NCBI RefSeq assembly: GCF_041435215.1
Contig: NZ_CP108394.1
Coordinates: forward strand, 496,001 to 560,000
Source: Streptomyces sp. NBC_01314
GTDB taxonomy: Bacteria; Actinomycetota; Actinomycetes; Streptomycetales; Streptomycetaceae
Direction of reading: 5' to 3'
DNA length: 64,000 nucleotides
The stretch's first letter is position 1, and every line of letters starts with the position of its first letter. Both the position numbers and the translations under genes were made by a program. The notes under the pieces were generated by a model, which ran no database searches, was not told where the DNA came from, and saw nothing but the letters and a program-made list of their open reading frames with translations. Positions 17,866 through 27,151 of this stretch are shown here, piece by piece.

Positions 17866-19053
17866 TCAGTCCTGACTGTGCGTGGGAAGGCTGGCGAGGA
17901 CACGGGTGCCGTCCCCGAGGGAGCTGGTGACGGCGAGTTCGCCGTCGAGTTCGGCCAGCCGTCGGCGCATGCCGTCGAGGCCGAAACCATGGGACTCCTC
18001 GACGACGAAGCCGCAGCCGTCGTCGGTGATCTCCAGCTCGACACCGCCCGGGAGTTCGGTGAGTACGACGCCGACGGTGGAGGCGCCCGAGTGTTTGCGC
18101 ACGTTGGCAAGGGACTCCTGTGTGCAGCGCAACAGGGCGACGCGGGTGCGCTGGTCCAGGTCGATGTCGGGCAGTTCGGCGGTGACGGTGAGGCCGGTGT
18201 CCTGGACGAAACGGTCCAGGGTTCTGCGCAGGGTGGTGGCCAGCGAGCCGGGTGCGACGCCGCTCTCGGGGGTGGAGCCGACGAGCACCCGGGCCTCGGC
18301 CAGGTTCTCGCGCGCGGTCTGCTCGATGGAGGTGAGCTGCTCGGCGCAGCGTACGGGGTCGGTGAAGGTGGCGGCGCGGGCGGCCTCCGCGAGCACCACG
18401 ATGGAGGCGAAGCCCTGGGCGAGCGTGTCGTGGATCTCCCGGGCGAGCCGTTCGCGCTCCTCGGCCGCGCCCTGCCGCTGGTGTGCGGCGGCCAGCTCCT
18501 CCTGGGTGACGACGAGTTCCGCGGTCAGTCGCTCCTGGCGCTCGTTGCTCTGGCCGACGAAGCGGTGCAGCCACAGCCCTAGCCCCACCCCGGCGGCGTA
18601 GGCGACCACGGTGAACACGACGTTCCCGGTGAGGAACTGGGGGCTCCAGCCCTGGCCGACCGTGCTGCCGAACACGGTGAGGGCCGCGGCAGCCCCGCTG
18701 AGTGTGATCGCGTCCCGCGGGGCGCGGGTGAAGAGCCAGAACTGCGGCAGGGACACCACGTAGAAGGCGGCCCCGCCGTCCAGGAGGTAGGCCGTCGCGC
18801 CCAGGACGAGCGCGAGGACGGCGAGGTAGGTACGGGGACGCAGGACGGGGTTGTCCGGTCGGGTGAGAACGACGGTGTGGCACAGCGCGATCAGGGCGAG
18901 CAGGCCGAGCAGCCGGTACCTCCGGGTCGGCGACGCGTCGAGCACGGCGACGGCCGGGGGCAGCAGACCGAACAGGATCCAGCCTGCTGAGTTCCAGCGG
19001 CGGATACGGTCCTGGGTGAGCCGGTCACCCGGCTGCTGCTGCCACTGACTCAC
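17866..19053 (-). CDS. NarL-type sensor histidine kinase (HisKA_3)
   Basis: A 395-residue membrane kinase. Five or six hydrophobic stretches fill residues 25-165. They are followed by a linker helix and the HisKA_3 box EERERLAREIHDTLAQG with phosphoacceptor H208. The ATPase domain shows ESLANVRKHSGAS (N box), EITDDGCGF (G1) and HGFGLDGMRRRL (G2). There is no large extracellular sensor domain, so it likely senses membrane stress or a lipophilic compound. It is followed by its regulator and preceded by the MMPL transporter gene, all on the minus strand. Confidence 0.92.
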   Translation of the reverse strand: MSQWQQQPGDRLTQDRIRRWNSAGWILFGLLPPAVAVLDASPTRRYRLLGLLALIALCHTVVLTRPDNPVLRPRTYLAVLALVLGATAYLLDGGAAFYVVSLPQFWLFTRAPRDAITLSGAAAALTVFGSTVGQGWSPQFLTGNVVFTVVAYAAGVGLGLWLHRFVGQSNERQERLTAELVVTQEELAAAHQRQGAAEERERLAREIHDTLAQGFASIVVLAEAARAATFTDPVRCAEQLTSIEQTARENLAEARVLVGSTPESGVAPGSLATTLRRTLDRFVQDTGLTVTAELPDIDLDQRTRVALLRCTQESLANVRKHSGASTVGVVLTELPGGVELEITDDGCGFVVEESHGFGLDGMRRRLAELDGELAVTSSLGDGTRVLASLPTHSQD

Positions 19054-19103
19054 GCTGATTCACCTCGTTCGTAAGGGAGTTGAGGGGCCGGCGGTCGAGT
19101 CGA

Positions 19104-21317
19104 TCAGCCTACCGATTCCAGGGGGCGGGGGGCCTGTTCGGTGGTGCGGTGGGCATGGCGCACTCCGCGGGAGGGCCACCAGTTGGCCTCGCCGAGCAGG
19201 AGCATGAGGGACGGCAGGACCAGCATGCGGATGACGAAGGCATCCAGGAGGACGGCGACCGCGAGGCTGAAGCCGATCTGCTTCATCTCGATCAGGTGCA
19301 GGGCCGCGAAGCTGGCGAAGACCGTGACCATGACCGCGGCGGCGCTGGTCACCACGCCCGCCGAGCTGCCGATGCCGTCGATCACGGCCTTGCGGGTCGG
19401 AACTCCGCGCAGGGCGGCCTCCCGGATCCGGCTGATCACGAAGACCTGGTAGTCCATCGACAGGCCGAACAGGATCACGAAGAGGAACAGCGGGACGCGG
19501 GAGCCGATCGAACCGGTGGAGGTGAAGTCGACGAGGCCTTCGGCCCAGGTGTGCTGGAAGACCATGACGAGGATGCCGAGCGAGGCGGCGGCGGAGAGGA
19601 GGTTGAGGACGATGCCGACCAGACCGAGGACCAGGGAGCGGAACGCCCAGACGGTCATGGCGAAGGTCACCAGGAGCAGCGCCCCGATGATGAGCGGCAG
19701 CTTCTGTTCCTGGTGGGTCGGGTAGTCGGTGTAGCGGGCCACGTCACCGGTCACCGCGGTCTCGGCACCCTTCACCTGGCCGACGGTCTCCGGGAGGTAC
19801 GTGTCGCGGATGTCCTTGAGTGAGGACTGGGCCTTGTCGCTGCTGACGTAGTGCGGGACCTGTAGCTGGAGCATGCTGATCCGTTTGTCGGGCGACGTGG
19901 TCAGCTGGGAGGTGCCGCTCAGGCGCGGGTCGTCCTTGACGTCGGCGGCGAGTTCGCGCAGGGCGGCGGTCACCTCGGGCGAGCGGTCGGCTTCGGCGCG
20001 GACGACGACCTGGTGCATGGACTTCAGTTCCGGGTAGGCCGCGTTCAGCCGGTCGTAGACCTGCATGGCGACGATGGAGCGGGAGTGTGTCTCGCGGCCC
20101 ATGTCGGTGAGCTTGAGGCCGAGGACCGGGGCGGCGAGGGCGAGCAGTCCGACGACGGTGACGGTGAGGGTGGCGATGGGGTGTTTGGAGACGGGGCGCA
20201 GCACCGCGGCGGTCAGGCGGCCGGGGCCGGTCTTGTGCGTCTTCTGCTTCTTCGGCGCGAGCCCGCGGGCCGCCCGGCGCTCGGCACGGCGCTCGGCGCG
20301 CATGCCCAGTTTGGCCAGGAGGGCGGGCAGCACGGTCAGGGAACTGACGACGGCGACGAGGGTGACGAGGATCGCGCCGGTGGCGATGGACGAGAAGATG
20401 ACGTCGTCGGCGAGGTAGAGGGTGGCGCTGGAGACGGCGACCGCGAGGCCGGAGACGACAACGGCCCGGCCGGACGTGGCGGCCGCGAGTTCGACGACGG
20501 CCTGCGGGCTGAGCCTGCCGCCGGCGCGGGCTCGTTCCTCACGTTCGCGCTTGAGGTAGAAGAGCGTGTAGTCGACGCCGACCGCGAGGCCGATGAGCAG
20601 GATGACGTTGGTGCTGATGCCATTGTCGGGGAAGACGTGCGAGGCCACCATCGTCAGGCCGACGGCCGCGGCGATCGAGGACAGGGCGAGCAGCAGCGGT
20701 ACGAGGGCCATCGCCACAGAACTGAAGACCAGCAGCAGGGTGATGAGGGTGACCGGCAGGGCGATCATCTCGGTGCGCGCGAGGTCGTCGCCGCGCAGCT
20801 TGTCGACGCCCTTGCTGATGGAAGGCGATCCGGTCTCCTCGACGCTCAGCCCGGGGTTGGCCTTCTGTACGGCCGCGGTCTGCTCGAGCAGCGGGTCGAC
20901 GTGTTCCTTGCCCTCCAGCTCCGGGCCCTTCATGGTGACGGTGACCCGCACCGCCGTGTTGCCCGCGCCGCGCACCGGGTCGGTGACGGAGAGCACCTCG
21001 GGCAGCTTGGCCATCCGGGCGGCGACGTCGGCGGCGGCCAAGTCGGCCGCGGCGATGTCGAGCTTTCCTGTGCTCGGCTTCGCGGTGATCAGGACGTGTT
21101 CGACGGAGCGCTGCTGTAACCCGCCCTCCGCGGCGATCGCCTCGCCGCGTCCCGCCTCTCCGATGCGGAAGTCCTCGGTGGTCGCTGCGTTGGTGCCGAC
21201 GGAGATGCCGATACCGAGGCACAGGACGACGAACACGAACCAGCCGACGATGCCCCGCCAGGGGCGGGCGGCGCTCCAACGAGCCATGCGTACGGGAAGA
21301 TTCTTCATGTCGTCCAT
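19104..21317 (-). CDS. MMPL/RND-family transporter
   Basis: A 737-residue protein of the actinobacterial MMPL group, which exports lipids or amphiphilic compounds using the proton gradient. It has one N-terminal membrane helix, an outer domain (about 40-180), a five-helix bundle with GLAVGVDYTLFYLKREREER, then a second helix, outer domain and bundle with LFGLSMDYQVFVISRIREA. The GxxxDY motifs in both halves are the proton-relay signature. An ATG at 21308 is a possible alternative start. The two-component genes downstream lie 50 bp away and may share its transcript. Confidence 0.92.
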   Translation of the reverse strand: MDDMKNLPVRMARWSAARPWRGIVGWFVFVVLCLGIGISVGTNAATTEDFRIGEAGRGEAIAAEGGLQQRSVEHVLITAKPSTGKLDIAAADLAAADVAARMAKLPEVLSVTDPVRGAGNTAVRVTVTMKGPELEGKEHVDPLLEQTAAVQKANPGLSVEETGSPSISKGVDKLRGDDLARTEMIALPVTLITLLLVFSSVAMALVPLLLALSSIAAAVGLTMVASHVFPDNGISTNVILLIGLAVGVDYTLFYLKREREERARAGGRLSPQAVVELAAATSGRAVVVSGLAVAVSSATLYLADDVIFSSIATGAILVTLVAVVSSLTVLPALLAKLGMRAERRAERRAARGLAPKKQKTHKTGPGRLTAAVLRPVSKHPIATLTVTVVGLLALAAPVLGLKLTDMGRETHSRSIVAMQVYDRLNAAYPELKSMHQVVVRAEADRSPEVTAALRELAADVKDDPRLSGTSQLTTSPDKRISMLQLQVPHYVSSDKAQSSLKDIRDTYLPETVGQVKGAETAVTGDVARYTDYPTHQEQKLPLIIGALLLVTFAMTVWAFRSLVLGLVGIVLNLLSAAASLGILVMVFQHTWAEGLVDFTSTGSIGSRVPLFLFVILFGLSMDYQVFVISRIREAALRGVPTRKAVIDGIGSSAGVVTSAAAVMVTVFASFAALHLIEMKQIGFSLAVAVLLDAFVIRMLVLPSLMLLLGEANWWPSRGVRHAHRTTEQAPRPLESVG

Positions 21318-21461
21318 GCTCTTCGCCGGGGGTGCGGTGCCGACAGCAGCGACCGGTTGAACTTGAGGTCCACCGACTGGTGGACCCCCGACCGGCTCAA
21401 TGGAAGCTGAGGATGTGGAAGACCGTCACGTTTGTCTGGGCAGGTGACGTCTGCCGGGGAG

Positions 21462-21958
21462 TCATGTGAACGACGCGGCTCCTTTGCCCTGGTCTTTCAT
21501 CATCTGATGGAGGCTGGTGCGGGCGGCGGTGAGCTCGTCTTCGAGCTCGGTCACCCGGCGTGCGAGGCCGTCGGCCTCGGCGGTCTCGGTGCCGAGGAGT
21601 GCTTCCAACCCGGCTTTGTCCTGGTTGAGTTCATGGACCCGGATGGTGAGATCGGCGGTGCCGATCTGGTCGAGCCGCTGGCCGAGGTGGAGGCGCGCGT
21701 TGTGCTGGAGCCGGTCGCGTTCGGTGCGGAGTTTGCGGATCTCCTCGCGGGCCAGTTCGAGATCGAGCGGAGGCTGGTCGTGCCGGCCGGGTTGTCCCGC
21801 TTGGAGTGGCGGGGTGCGGCCTGTCCGCTGATGGCGGCCTCAACGTGTTCGCGCACGCCGTCGGCATAGGTAAGCCACGAAGAGACGCCGACGGGTGCGA
21901 GCGACGGCTGCGTGTGTGATCTTCTCGCCGCTCTGCTGAAGCGACCGGATCGCTTCAC
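21462..21958 (-). pseudogene. DUF6262-like transposon accessory protein, frameshifted
   Basis: Two minus-strand frames join to one protein. The first part contains VSSWLTYADGVREHVEAAI, typical of DUF6262 proteins that accompany Tn554-like site-specific transposases. The second, in another frame from about 21810, is a coiled coil: LELAREEIRKLRTERDRLQ, then LTIRVHELNQDKAGLEALL and RRVTELEDELTAARTSLHQ, ending at the TGA at 21462. A single frameshift near 21820 breaks it. No partner transposase remains in the window. Confidence 0.6.
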
Positions 21959-22087
21959 GGACGCGGGCAGGGCGGGATCAGCTCGTTGTAGTCACCCTCC
22001 GGTACCGAGAGCTGCTGCGACGACGCCACGGCCGCACACCTCATCCAGACGCACAGCAGCCCCAGCTCCATGTCCCAGCATGGACGA

Positions 22088-22921
22088 CTACGCCTGCTGG
22101 TTGGCGAGGCCGAGGTACTTGCCCAGGTTCCGCTGCCACTCCTCGACGCCCAGTTCGGCGATGAGCTTGCCGACTCCGGGCAGCCGCTCCTGGAACCCGG
22201 GCCCGGTCAGAGAGTTCAGGAATTCCCCATAGGCCGCGTGGAGGTCGGCGTCCGGCGGCAGGGTCGCCCGGTTGATCTGGGCCTTGGCGGCGCCCAGCAC
22301 GGTCTTGTCGAAGGACGCGAGCCGTGCAGCCATGCCCTCGACGAAGCTGTCCAGCTCGGCGTCCGGCAGGGCGCGGGTGATCCAGCCGTAGCGCTCGGCC
22401 AGATCGGCATCGTAGTCGTCGCTGCCGAGGATGGCTTCCAGCGCTCGGTCGCGACCGATCAGCCGAGGCAGCCGTTCACTGCCGCCACCGCCGGGCAGCA
22501 GGCCGCTGGCGACCTCCGGCTGGCCGAACAGTGCCTGCTCGCGGCTGGCGTAGCGCAGATCGCAGGCAAGCGCCAACTCGTTCCCGCCACCCCGGGTTCG
22601 TCCACGGATGGCCGCGATGCTGATGAACGGGGCCTTCGTCAACCGCGTCAGGACGTCGACGGCGGGCGGCACCTCACCCTCGGCCGGCGGCTCGGCAACG
22701 TCGCCGGCGGCGGCGATGTCGAAGTGGTTGATGAAGTAGTCGGGTGTGCTGCTGGTGAAGATGGCGACGCGGACCTCCGGGTCTTCGCTCATCTCCGCGA
22801 TGACCTCCCGCAGCCGGGCGAAGGTCTCCGGGACCAACAGGTTCACCGGCGGGTTCGAGAATGTGATCTTGCGGATCCGGGGGGTCGGGCTCTCGACGCT
22901 GATCGTGCTGGGCTGCGTCAT
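22088..22921 (-). CDS. Enoyl-CoA hydratase/isomerase family protein
   Basis: A 277-residue crotonase-fold protein with an AAGGAG site six bases before the ATG. The oxyanion-hole regions are visible as ...FINHFDIAAAGD and AAIRGRTRGGGNELALACDLRYAS, the latter close to the family consensus A-x-G-x-A-x-G-GG-x-E-L-A-L-A-C-D. GQPEVASGLLPGGGGSERLPRLIG follows. The usual catalytic Glu position shows P-E-V. It lies downstream of an alpha/beta hydrolase on the same strand, about 500 bp apart. Similar pairs act on small ketones, aromatic side chains or lactones. The substrate is not clear. Confidence 0.85.
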   Translation of the reverse strand: MTQPSTISVESPTPRIRKITFSNPPVNLLVPETFARLREVIAEMSEDPEVRVAIFTSSTPDYFINHFDIAAAGDVAEPPAEGEVPPAVDVLTRLTKAPFISIAAIRGRTRGGGNELALACDLRYASREQALFGQPEVASGLLPGGGGSERLPRLIGRDRALEAILGSDDYDADLAERYGWITRALPDAELDSFVEGMAARLASFDKTVLGAAKAQINRATLPPDADLHAAYGEFLNSLTGPGFQERLPGVGKLIAELGVEEWQRNLGKYLGLANQQA

Positions 22922-23429
22922 CGTGTACTCCTTAAGAGTGGTACGCCACGGGGGCGTGGCGGCATGGTGGTCCGGCGGTCAGGGCGGCTGTCGGTCCGGT
23001 CGCACCTTGCGGACCTGACCGCCGAGGGGTCGGGCGGGATGAGTGCGTGCAACGCACCGGTGGGCGGCGCCCGCGACAAGCAATCCGGGGGTTCTGTCGC
23101 TGCGTCCAGGCTTTGCCTCGGTATAGCCGAGTGTGGCGGTGAGTGCGGGCACGACACCCCGGCGGCAGCGCACCCGCCTGGATCACGCGGGATGCGTCTG
23201 CCTCCGCCGACCGCTCCGGCAGGCCCGGGTCCGGCCTGCGGATTCTCGCGCCGCTGGTCAAGCAGGCGAAATCGGCGACGATCCGCCGGCGGGACTGTCT
23301 TCCGTTTCGGCCACGGGGCGTAGAGGACTCCATGGCCTGGGCAGTGCGCCTGTCACATTCGTGGGTTCCGATGAACTGGCCGATCATCACCGACCAGGCG
23401 TCAGCGACTACACCGAAGCCCCGCAGGTG
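22922..23429. other. Gap between enoyl-CoA hydratase and hydrolase genes
   Basis: No gene with recognisable motifs is seen in these 508 bp. Both neighbours run on the minus strand, so the part next to 22921 should hold the promoter and ribosome site of the hydratase gene. The length is large for an operon, which may mean a gene was lost here. Confidence 0.4.
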
Positions 23430-24269
23430 TTACTCGTCGAGGAACTGAATGGCGTGCTTCAGGAACCGCTCGGGATACTGGAACTGCGCTCCGTGCCCGG
23501 CATCGGGGTAGATCAGCAGTTGAGCGTTGGGGATGTTCTGGGCGAGGTGCCAGGAGTTGATCGAGGCGACCATCACGTCGTTCTCGCCGTTGAGGACCAG
23601 CGTCGGCTGGGTGATCGCGTTCAGGTGGGCGTAGGGATTCTCGCCCGGCAGCGGTTCCCCGTAGACCATGACCGCTTCGATCTGCGCCTGTGTGACTTCG
23701 GGCGAGCTCGGCGGGTCCTGGTCGGCACGCTGGTGACGGCGCTCCCAGAAGGCCCGGCCCGCTGCCCGCGCGGCTTCCGAGCGGCCGAAGAAGAGGAAGA
23801 GGAAGTCCTCCACGACGGGGACCGGACGCGGTGCGACCTCAAGCACCTTGGGGTCCATCGTCGGGTCCAGGCCTCGGGGGCCGGTGCCGAGCAGGAGGAG
23901 CTTGCGCACCAGCTTGGGGTGGCGCAGCGTGACCTCCTGTGCCTGGTAACCGCCGATCGAGAAGCCGAGCAGATCGACCTGCTCCAGCCCCAGCGCCTGG
24001 ATGACCGCGGCGATGTCGTCGGCCATGTCCTCCATCCGGTTACGCGGCTTGCCGGATGACGAGGCGATGCCGCGCCCGTTGAGCAGGATGACCTCTCGGT
24101 CTTCGGCCAGGCCGTCGGTGAGCAGGGGGTCCCAGTGGTCCATTCCGCCGCGGAGGTGCTGGACCAGGAGGATCGGCACGCCGGAGGGCTTGCCCCAGCG
24201 GCGGTAGGCGAACCGGTCGCCGTCGACCTCGATGTACCGAGTCGGTGCGGTCACATGCGTGTCACTCAT
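23430..24269 (-). CDS. Alpha/beta hydrolase
   Basis: A 279-residue hydrolase with a full catalytic triad: nucleophile Ser in GFSIGG, acid in NGENDVM and His in DAGHGAQF. The oxyanion region is LLVQHLRGGMDHWDP. There is no signal peptide. It resembles the enol-lactone/epoxide-hydrolase branch. It is divergent from the TetR gene, with two palindromes between them, so it is probably the regulator's main target. Confidence 0.88.
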   Translation of the reverse strand: MSDTHVTAPTRYIEVDGDRFAYRRWGKPSGVPILLVQHLRGGMDHWDPLLTDGLAEDREVILLNGRGIASSSGKPRNRMEDMADDIAAVIQALGLEQVDLLGFSIGGYQAQEVTLRHPKLVRKLLLLGTGPRGLDPTMDPKVLEVAPRPVPVVEDFLFLFFGRSEAARAAGRAFWERRHQRADQDPPSSPEVTQAQIEAVMVYGEPLPGENPYAHLNAITQPTLVLNGENDVMVASINSWHLAQNIPNAQLLIYPDAGHGAQFQYPERFLKHAIQFLDE

Positions 24270-24315
24270 GGCCTGAGCCTTTCTGGAGGGGGTGAGTACC
24301 GGAGGTGAGTATTAC

Positions 24316-24331
24316 GATGACGATCGTCATC
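24316..24331. promoter_or_regulatory. Operator-like perfect palindrome 1
   Basis: GATGACGATCGTCATC is a perfect 16-bp inverted repeat. It lies 47 bp upstream of the hydrolase start and is nearly identical to the second palindrome at 24350. A TetR dimer is the likely ligand. Confidence 0.7.
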
Positions 24332-24349
24332 TAAAAAGTCAAGGCTTTT

Positions 24350-24365
24350 GATGTCGATCGACATC
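24350..24365. promoter_or_regulatory. Operator-like perfect palindrome 2
   Basis: GATGTCGATCGACATC differs from the first palindrome by one symmetrical base pair. The centres are 34 bp apart, a little over three helical turns, which suits binding of two dimers on the same face. It lies 60 bp before the TetR start. Confidence 0.7.
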
Positions 24366-24424
24366 TATGTATGCTTGGCCGTGAGACGCGAGTGGAGCGT
24401 CGACCGAGGACAGGGCGGCTGGAC

Positions 24425-25039
24425 ATGCGGGTCACCAAGGCACAGGCGGAGCAGAACCGTGCGCACATCGTCGCGACGGCCGGCAGGCTGTTCCGCGAGC
24501 GCGGCTACGACGGTGTCGGCGTGGCGGACCTGATGGCAGCCGCCGGGTTCACCCATGGCGGGTTCTACAAGCACTTCGGCTCCAAGGCCGACCTGATGGC
24601 CGAGGCGTCCGAGAACGGGCTCTCACAGACCGCGGCACAGGCAGAGGGCCGGCACGCCACCGAGTTCGTCGAGCGCTACGTCACGCGGGAGCATCGCGAC
24701 GGGCGCGGTGACGGCTGCACCATCGCCGCCCTCAGCGGCGACGCCGCACGTCAACCGGGGGACATCCAGAAGGAGTTCGGGGCAGGGATCGAGAACCTGC
24801 TGACGGCTCTCCAGCTCGCCTCCCAAGGGGACACGCCCGGGGATGCGGACGGGCGCGCGGCCCGCACCACGATGATCGACATGCTCGCCCATTCGGTCGG
24901 CGCGATCGTGTTGTCGCGGGCATGTCCAGACGGTTCTCCGCTGGCGGACGAAATCCTCGATGTCTGCCGCAAGGAAATTCTCGCGTCACTGGCACACGGC
25001 AACAGCGACCAGTCGGCGGCAAGGAACCCAGAAGCCTGA
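24425..25039 (+). CDS. TetR-family transcriptional regulator
   Basis: A 204-residue repressor. The N-terminal helix-turn-helix reads RLFRERGYDGVGVADLMAAAGFTHGGFYKHFGSKADLMAEA, a classic TetR_N domain of the group whose members often respond to electrophiles or aromatic ligands (GFTHGGFYKHF). The C-terminal domain is the ligand- and dimer-forming part. The ATG at 24425 begins just before the HTH, and an upstream ATG at 24371 would overlap the operator. It is divergent from the hydrolase gene and probably represses both itself and the hydrolase. Confidence 0.9.
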   Translation: MRVTKAQAEQNRAHIVATAGRLFRERGYDGVGVADLMAAAGFTHGGFYKHFGSKADLMAEASENGLSQTAAQAEGRHATEFVERYVTREHRDGRGDGCTIAALSGDAARQPGDIQKEFGAGIENLLTALQLASQGDTPGDADGRAARTTMIDMLAHSVGAIVLSRACPDGSPLADEILDVCRKEILASLAHGNSDQSAARNPEA

Positions 25040-25174
25040 CCGCAGCCGATCGACGCAAGCCCACGACGGGTGGCGCCGCCAGATGGCGGAACATGGCCAG
25101 GAGCTCATGGATGAGGCACTTTCCAGACCCCGCCGTGTACGAGCGGCCATCGAGTACGTCGAGGACCTGCGCTC

Positions 25175-25527
25175 CCAAGTGCTCGATGACCTCGGCGAGA
25201 GTGCGCAGCCGGATGCCCGGCGCGACGGTGCAGCCCCGTTGCGCCAGCAGCGGCCTCACCTCGCCGATGGCGCGCGTAATGGTGGAGCGGTCCACACCGA
25301 ACCAGCAGGCCAGCACGTCATGAGTGGTGCCATGACGCAGATTCACCAGTGTGGCCAGGAGAGGGTCGACGAAGACGACTTGTGCTTCGCTCCGGCTCCC
25401 ACGCCCGCCGTCGCGGCCGAGATGCGAGCCGAGCCTGATGCTGCTCGTGCCACAACTGCTGCATCTCGGCGATGAGTTCAGCAATCACATCCGGCGACAG
25501 CCCGGTGACCCGGTACTCCTCCACCAT
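25175..25527 (-). pseudogene. IS5-type transposase, N-terminal part only, frameshifted
   Basis: The minus strand reads MVEEYRVTGLSPDVIAELIAEM, then shifts frame near 25410 to VFVDPLLATLVNLRHGTTHDV, LACWFGVDRSTITRAIGEV and RPLLAQRGCTVAPGIRL. This is the helix-turn-helix front of an IS5/DDE_Tnp_4-type transposase. Similarity ends near LAEVIEHLG, before the catalytic Asp residues, so only the first third survives. Confidence 0.7.
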
Positions 25528-25621
25528 CAGCTCACGCGCCCCCGAACCGCCCGCCCCTGAGTGACCTCCACGTCCTGACGCTCCGAGCTCAGAAATGACA
25601 AACAGGCACTCAGCTTGTTCT

Positions 25622-26020
25622 TTATCTACCGTCCGCGTCATAGGGAGGGGATGGACGGTTCCAGACGGCGTCTGACCGGCTGACAACCTTCTGAAGCTCG
25701 CGGGCACTTCGGGGTGATATTGCCTGCATCACGGTGTCGAGCAGGGCTCGGGCTTCGAGGGGGTTGCCGCAGCAGTACCAGTGCGCGTTGCCCCACTCGT
25801 AGTCGTGCCACAGATCCCGCTCGGGCTGGTGGACGTATTTCTTCCACAGACCCACAGCTGTGCTGACATCGCCTGGCTGCAGATAGTTGCGGGTGTGCTC
25901 GAGACGGGCGATCTCGGACAGTGCACGCGATGACAGGCCGTCGATGACTGGCCTTGCACCCGTTGTCAGGTGGCTGCCGGGGGCGCCGGCACGGATCTGT
26001 CCTTGCCGTCTACGCGGCAT
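25622..26020 (-). CDS. Conserved hypothetical protein
   Basis: A 132-residue soluble protein from an ATG with AAAGG four bases upstream. The sequence is rich in Trp and His (LWKKYVHQPERDLWHDYEW, GNAHWYCCGNPLEARALL) and ends DAVWNRPSPPYDADGR. I have no functional assignment. It is bordered by a transposase remnant and an aldo/keto reductase remnant, so it may be part of the material inserted between the halves of that reductase. Confidence 0.55.
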   Translation of the reverse strand: MPRRRQGQIRAGAPGSHLTTGARPVIDGLSSRALSEIARLEHTRNYLQPGDVSTAVGLWKKYVHQPERDLWHDYEWGNAHWYCCGNPLEARALLDTVMQAISPRSARELQKVVSRSDAVWNRPSPPYDADGR

Positions 26021-26224
26021 GGACCTTTCGGTTCGTCGTCATGCGGTACATGGTGCCACGGTCTCGAATGGCGTCTCGAACGGATTCGCTCGCATGGGGA
26101 TTCGCCGGACGTGGGGGCGGCCTTCGTCTGATCATGTGCTCCGACCAAGGTGCACGTGACCACGACGAAGGCCGTGAGGGTGAGTCTGCTGCCTGATGCT
26201 GTCCGAAGGGAAGCGTTCGCGGAA

Positions 26225-26444
26225 GCGTCACGCTTCCGGGGCGAGCCGCGGTGAAGTAGCCGGCCTTGGTGGAAACCTGCACGGTCGGGTGGGCGGCCAG
26301 GGCCGGGGCCAGGAGGGTCTGCGCCTGGCCGGTGGCGTAGTCGGGGGCGGTGTCGATCCACCGCGCGCCGGAGGCGGCCGCACGGACGGCCGCCTCCGGG
26401 ATCGCCCGGCACCGGTAGGTCCCCGGAGCGAGCTGTGCCGTCAC
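26225..26444 (-). pseudogene. Aldo/keto reductase, N-terminal fragment
   Basis: Starting at a GTG that overlaps the cupin stop (GTGA), the minus strand reads VTAQLAPGTYRCRAIPEA, ARWIDTAPDYATGQAQTLL and VQVSTKAGYFTAARPG. DTAPDYATG contains the catalytic Asp and Tyr of aldo/keto reductases, and STKAGYF the catalytic Lys. Similarity stops just after, beside a GGAAGCG/CGCTTCC palindrome at about 26222-26238, and the rest of the enzyme is absent. The missing half matches the type of C-terminal fragment seen at 6237-6790. Confidence 0.7.
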
Positions 26445-27150
26445 AGCAGGCTCCCCACCGTCGCGGCCTGCCCGGCAACCAGCTCCTGAACCAGCCCGGC
26501 GACGCCCTCCAGGGCAAGGCCGGCCGCGTCTGCGAGCATGGCCAAGTCCACGGTGCGGCCGTCGACCACCGGGCGCAGCACCGCTTCCGCTGCCGGGGCG
26601 AACTCGAACGTGCTCCCGGCGGCGGAGAGCGTCACCGCGTCCTCGCCGACGTCCAGCACGGCGCGGGCGGTCGTCAGCCGCACCCGCAGGCCGCCGTCGA
26701 CCGGGATGCCGTCGATGTACGGCAGGCTCGGCACCATCCGGCCGACGGCTGGCCGTCCATCGCTGCCCGGTAGCGGGTGAGCAACGTCGGGTCGTCCAGC
26801 AGTTCGGCGAGCCGCTTACGCATCCCGTCCACGGCATCGGCCTGGACGTCCGGTGCGGCGAGCAGCGGCAGGTCGCGCCGCCGGTCCTCGTGCGTGAGCA
26901 GCTGCTCGGACACCCACGCCATCAGGTCCGTCGAGCGGGTGCCCTGGTCTGCGGAGACCGCGTGCCACACGCCGCGCGGCACGTACAGCACGTCGCCGGG
27001 ATGGAGGACCAGTTCGGCGACGGGCTCCATGGGCGCCTCGCCGGGGTCCTCGATGTCGCGGTAGAGCGGGCTCGGGTAGCGCTGGCGGCGCCGGTCCGGG
27101 TCGTCGACGCGGTACCCGGTCCAGACGGGCGGTGCCGGGCGTCCGATGGC
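26441..27150 (-). pseudogene. JmjC-type cupin oxygenase, truncated and frameshifted
   Basis: The minus strand carries PLYRDIEDPGEAPMEPVAE and LVLHPGDVLYVPRGVWHAVSA, the second half of a JmjC/cupin fold, with the iron-binding His in GVWHAV. DLMAWVSEQLLTHEDRRRDLP follows. A frameshift near 26740 separates this from the C-terminal wing MVPSLPYIDGIPVDGGLRVRL to GLVQELVAGQAATVGSLL. The N-terminal half with the first HxD is missing. The remaining start region (WTGYRVDDPDRRRQRYPSP) resembles the tail of replication-relaxation proteins, suggesting a chimeric junction near 27070. Confidence 0.6.
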
Positions 27151-27151
27151 G

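Noticed and set aside
20013..21119. A 368-residue plus-strand frame rich in Asp/Gly/Arg within the MMPL region
   Set aside because: A repetitive acidic shadow of membrane helices on the other strand, with no start signal.
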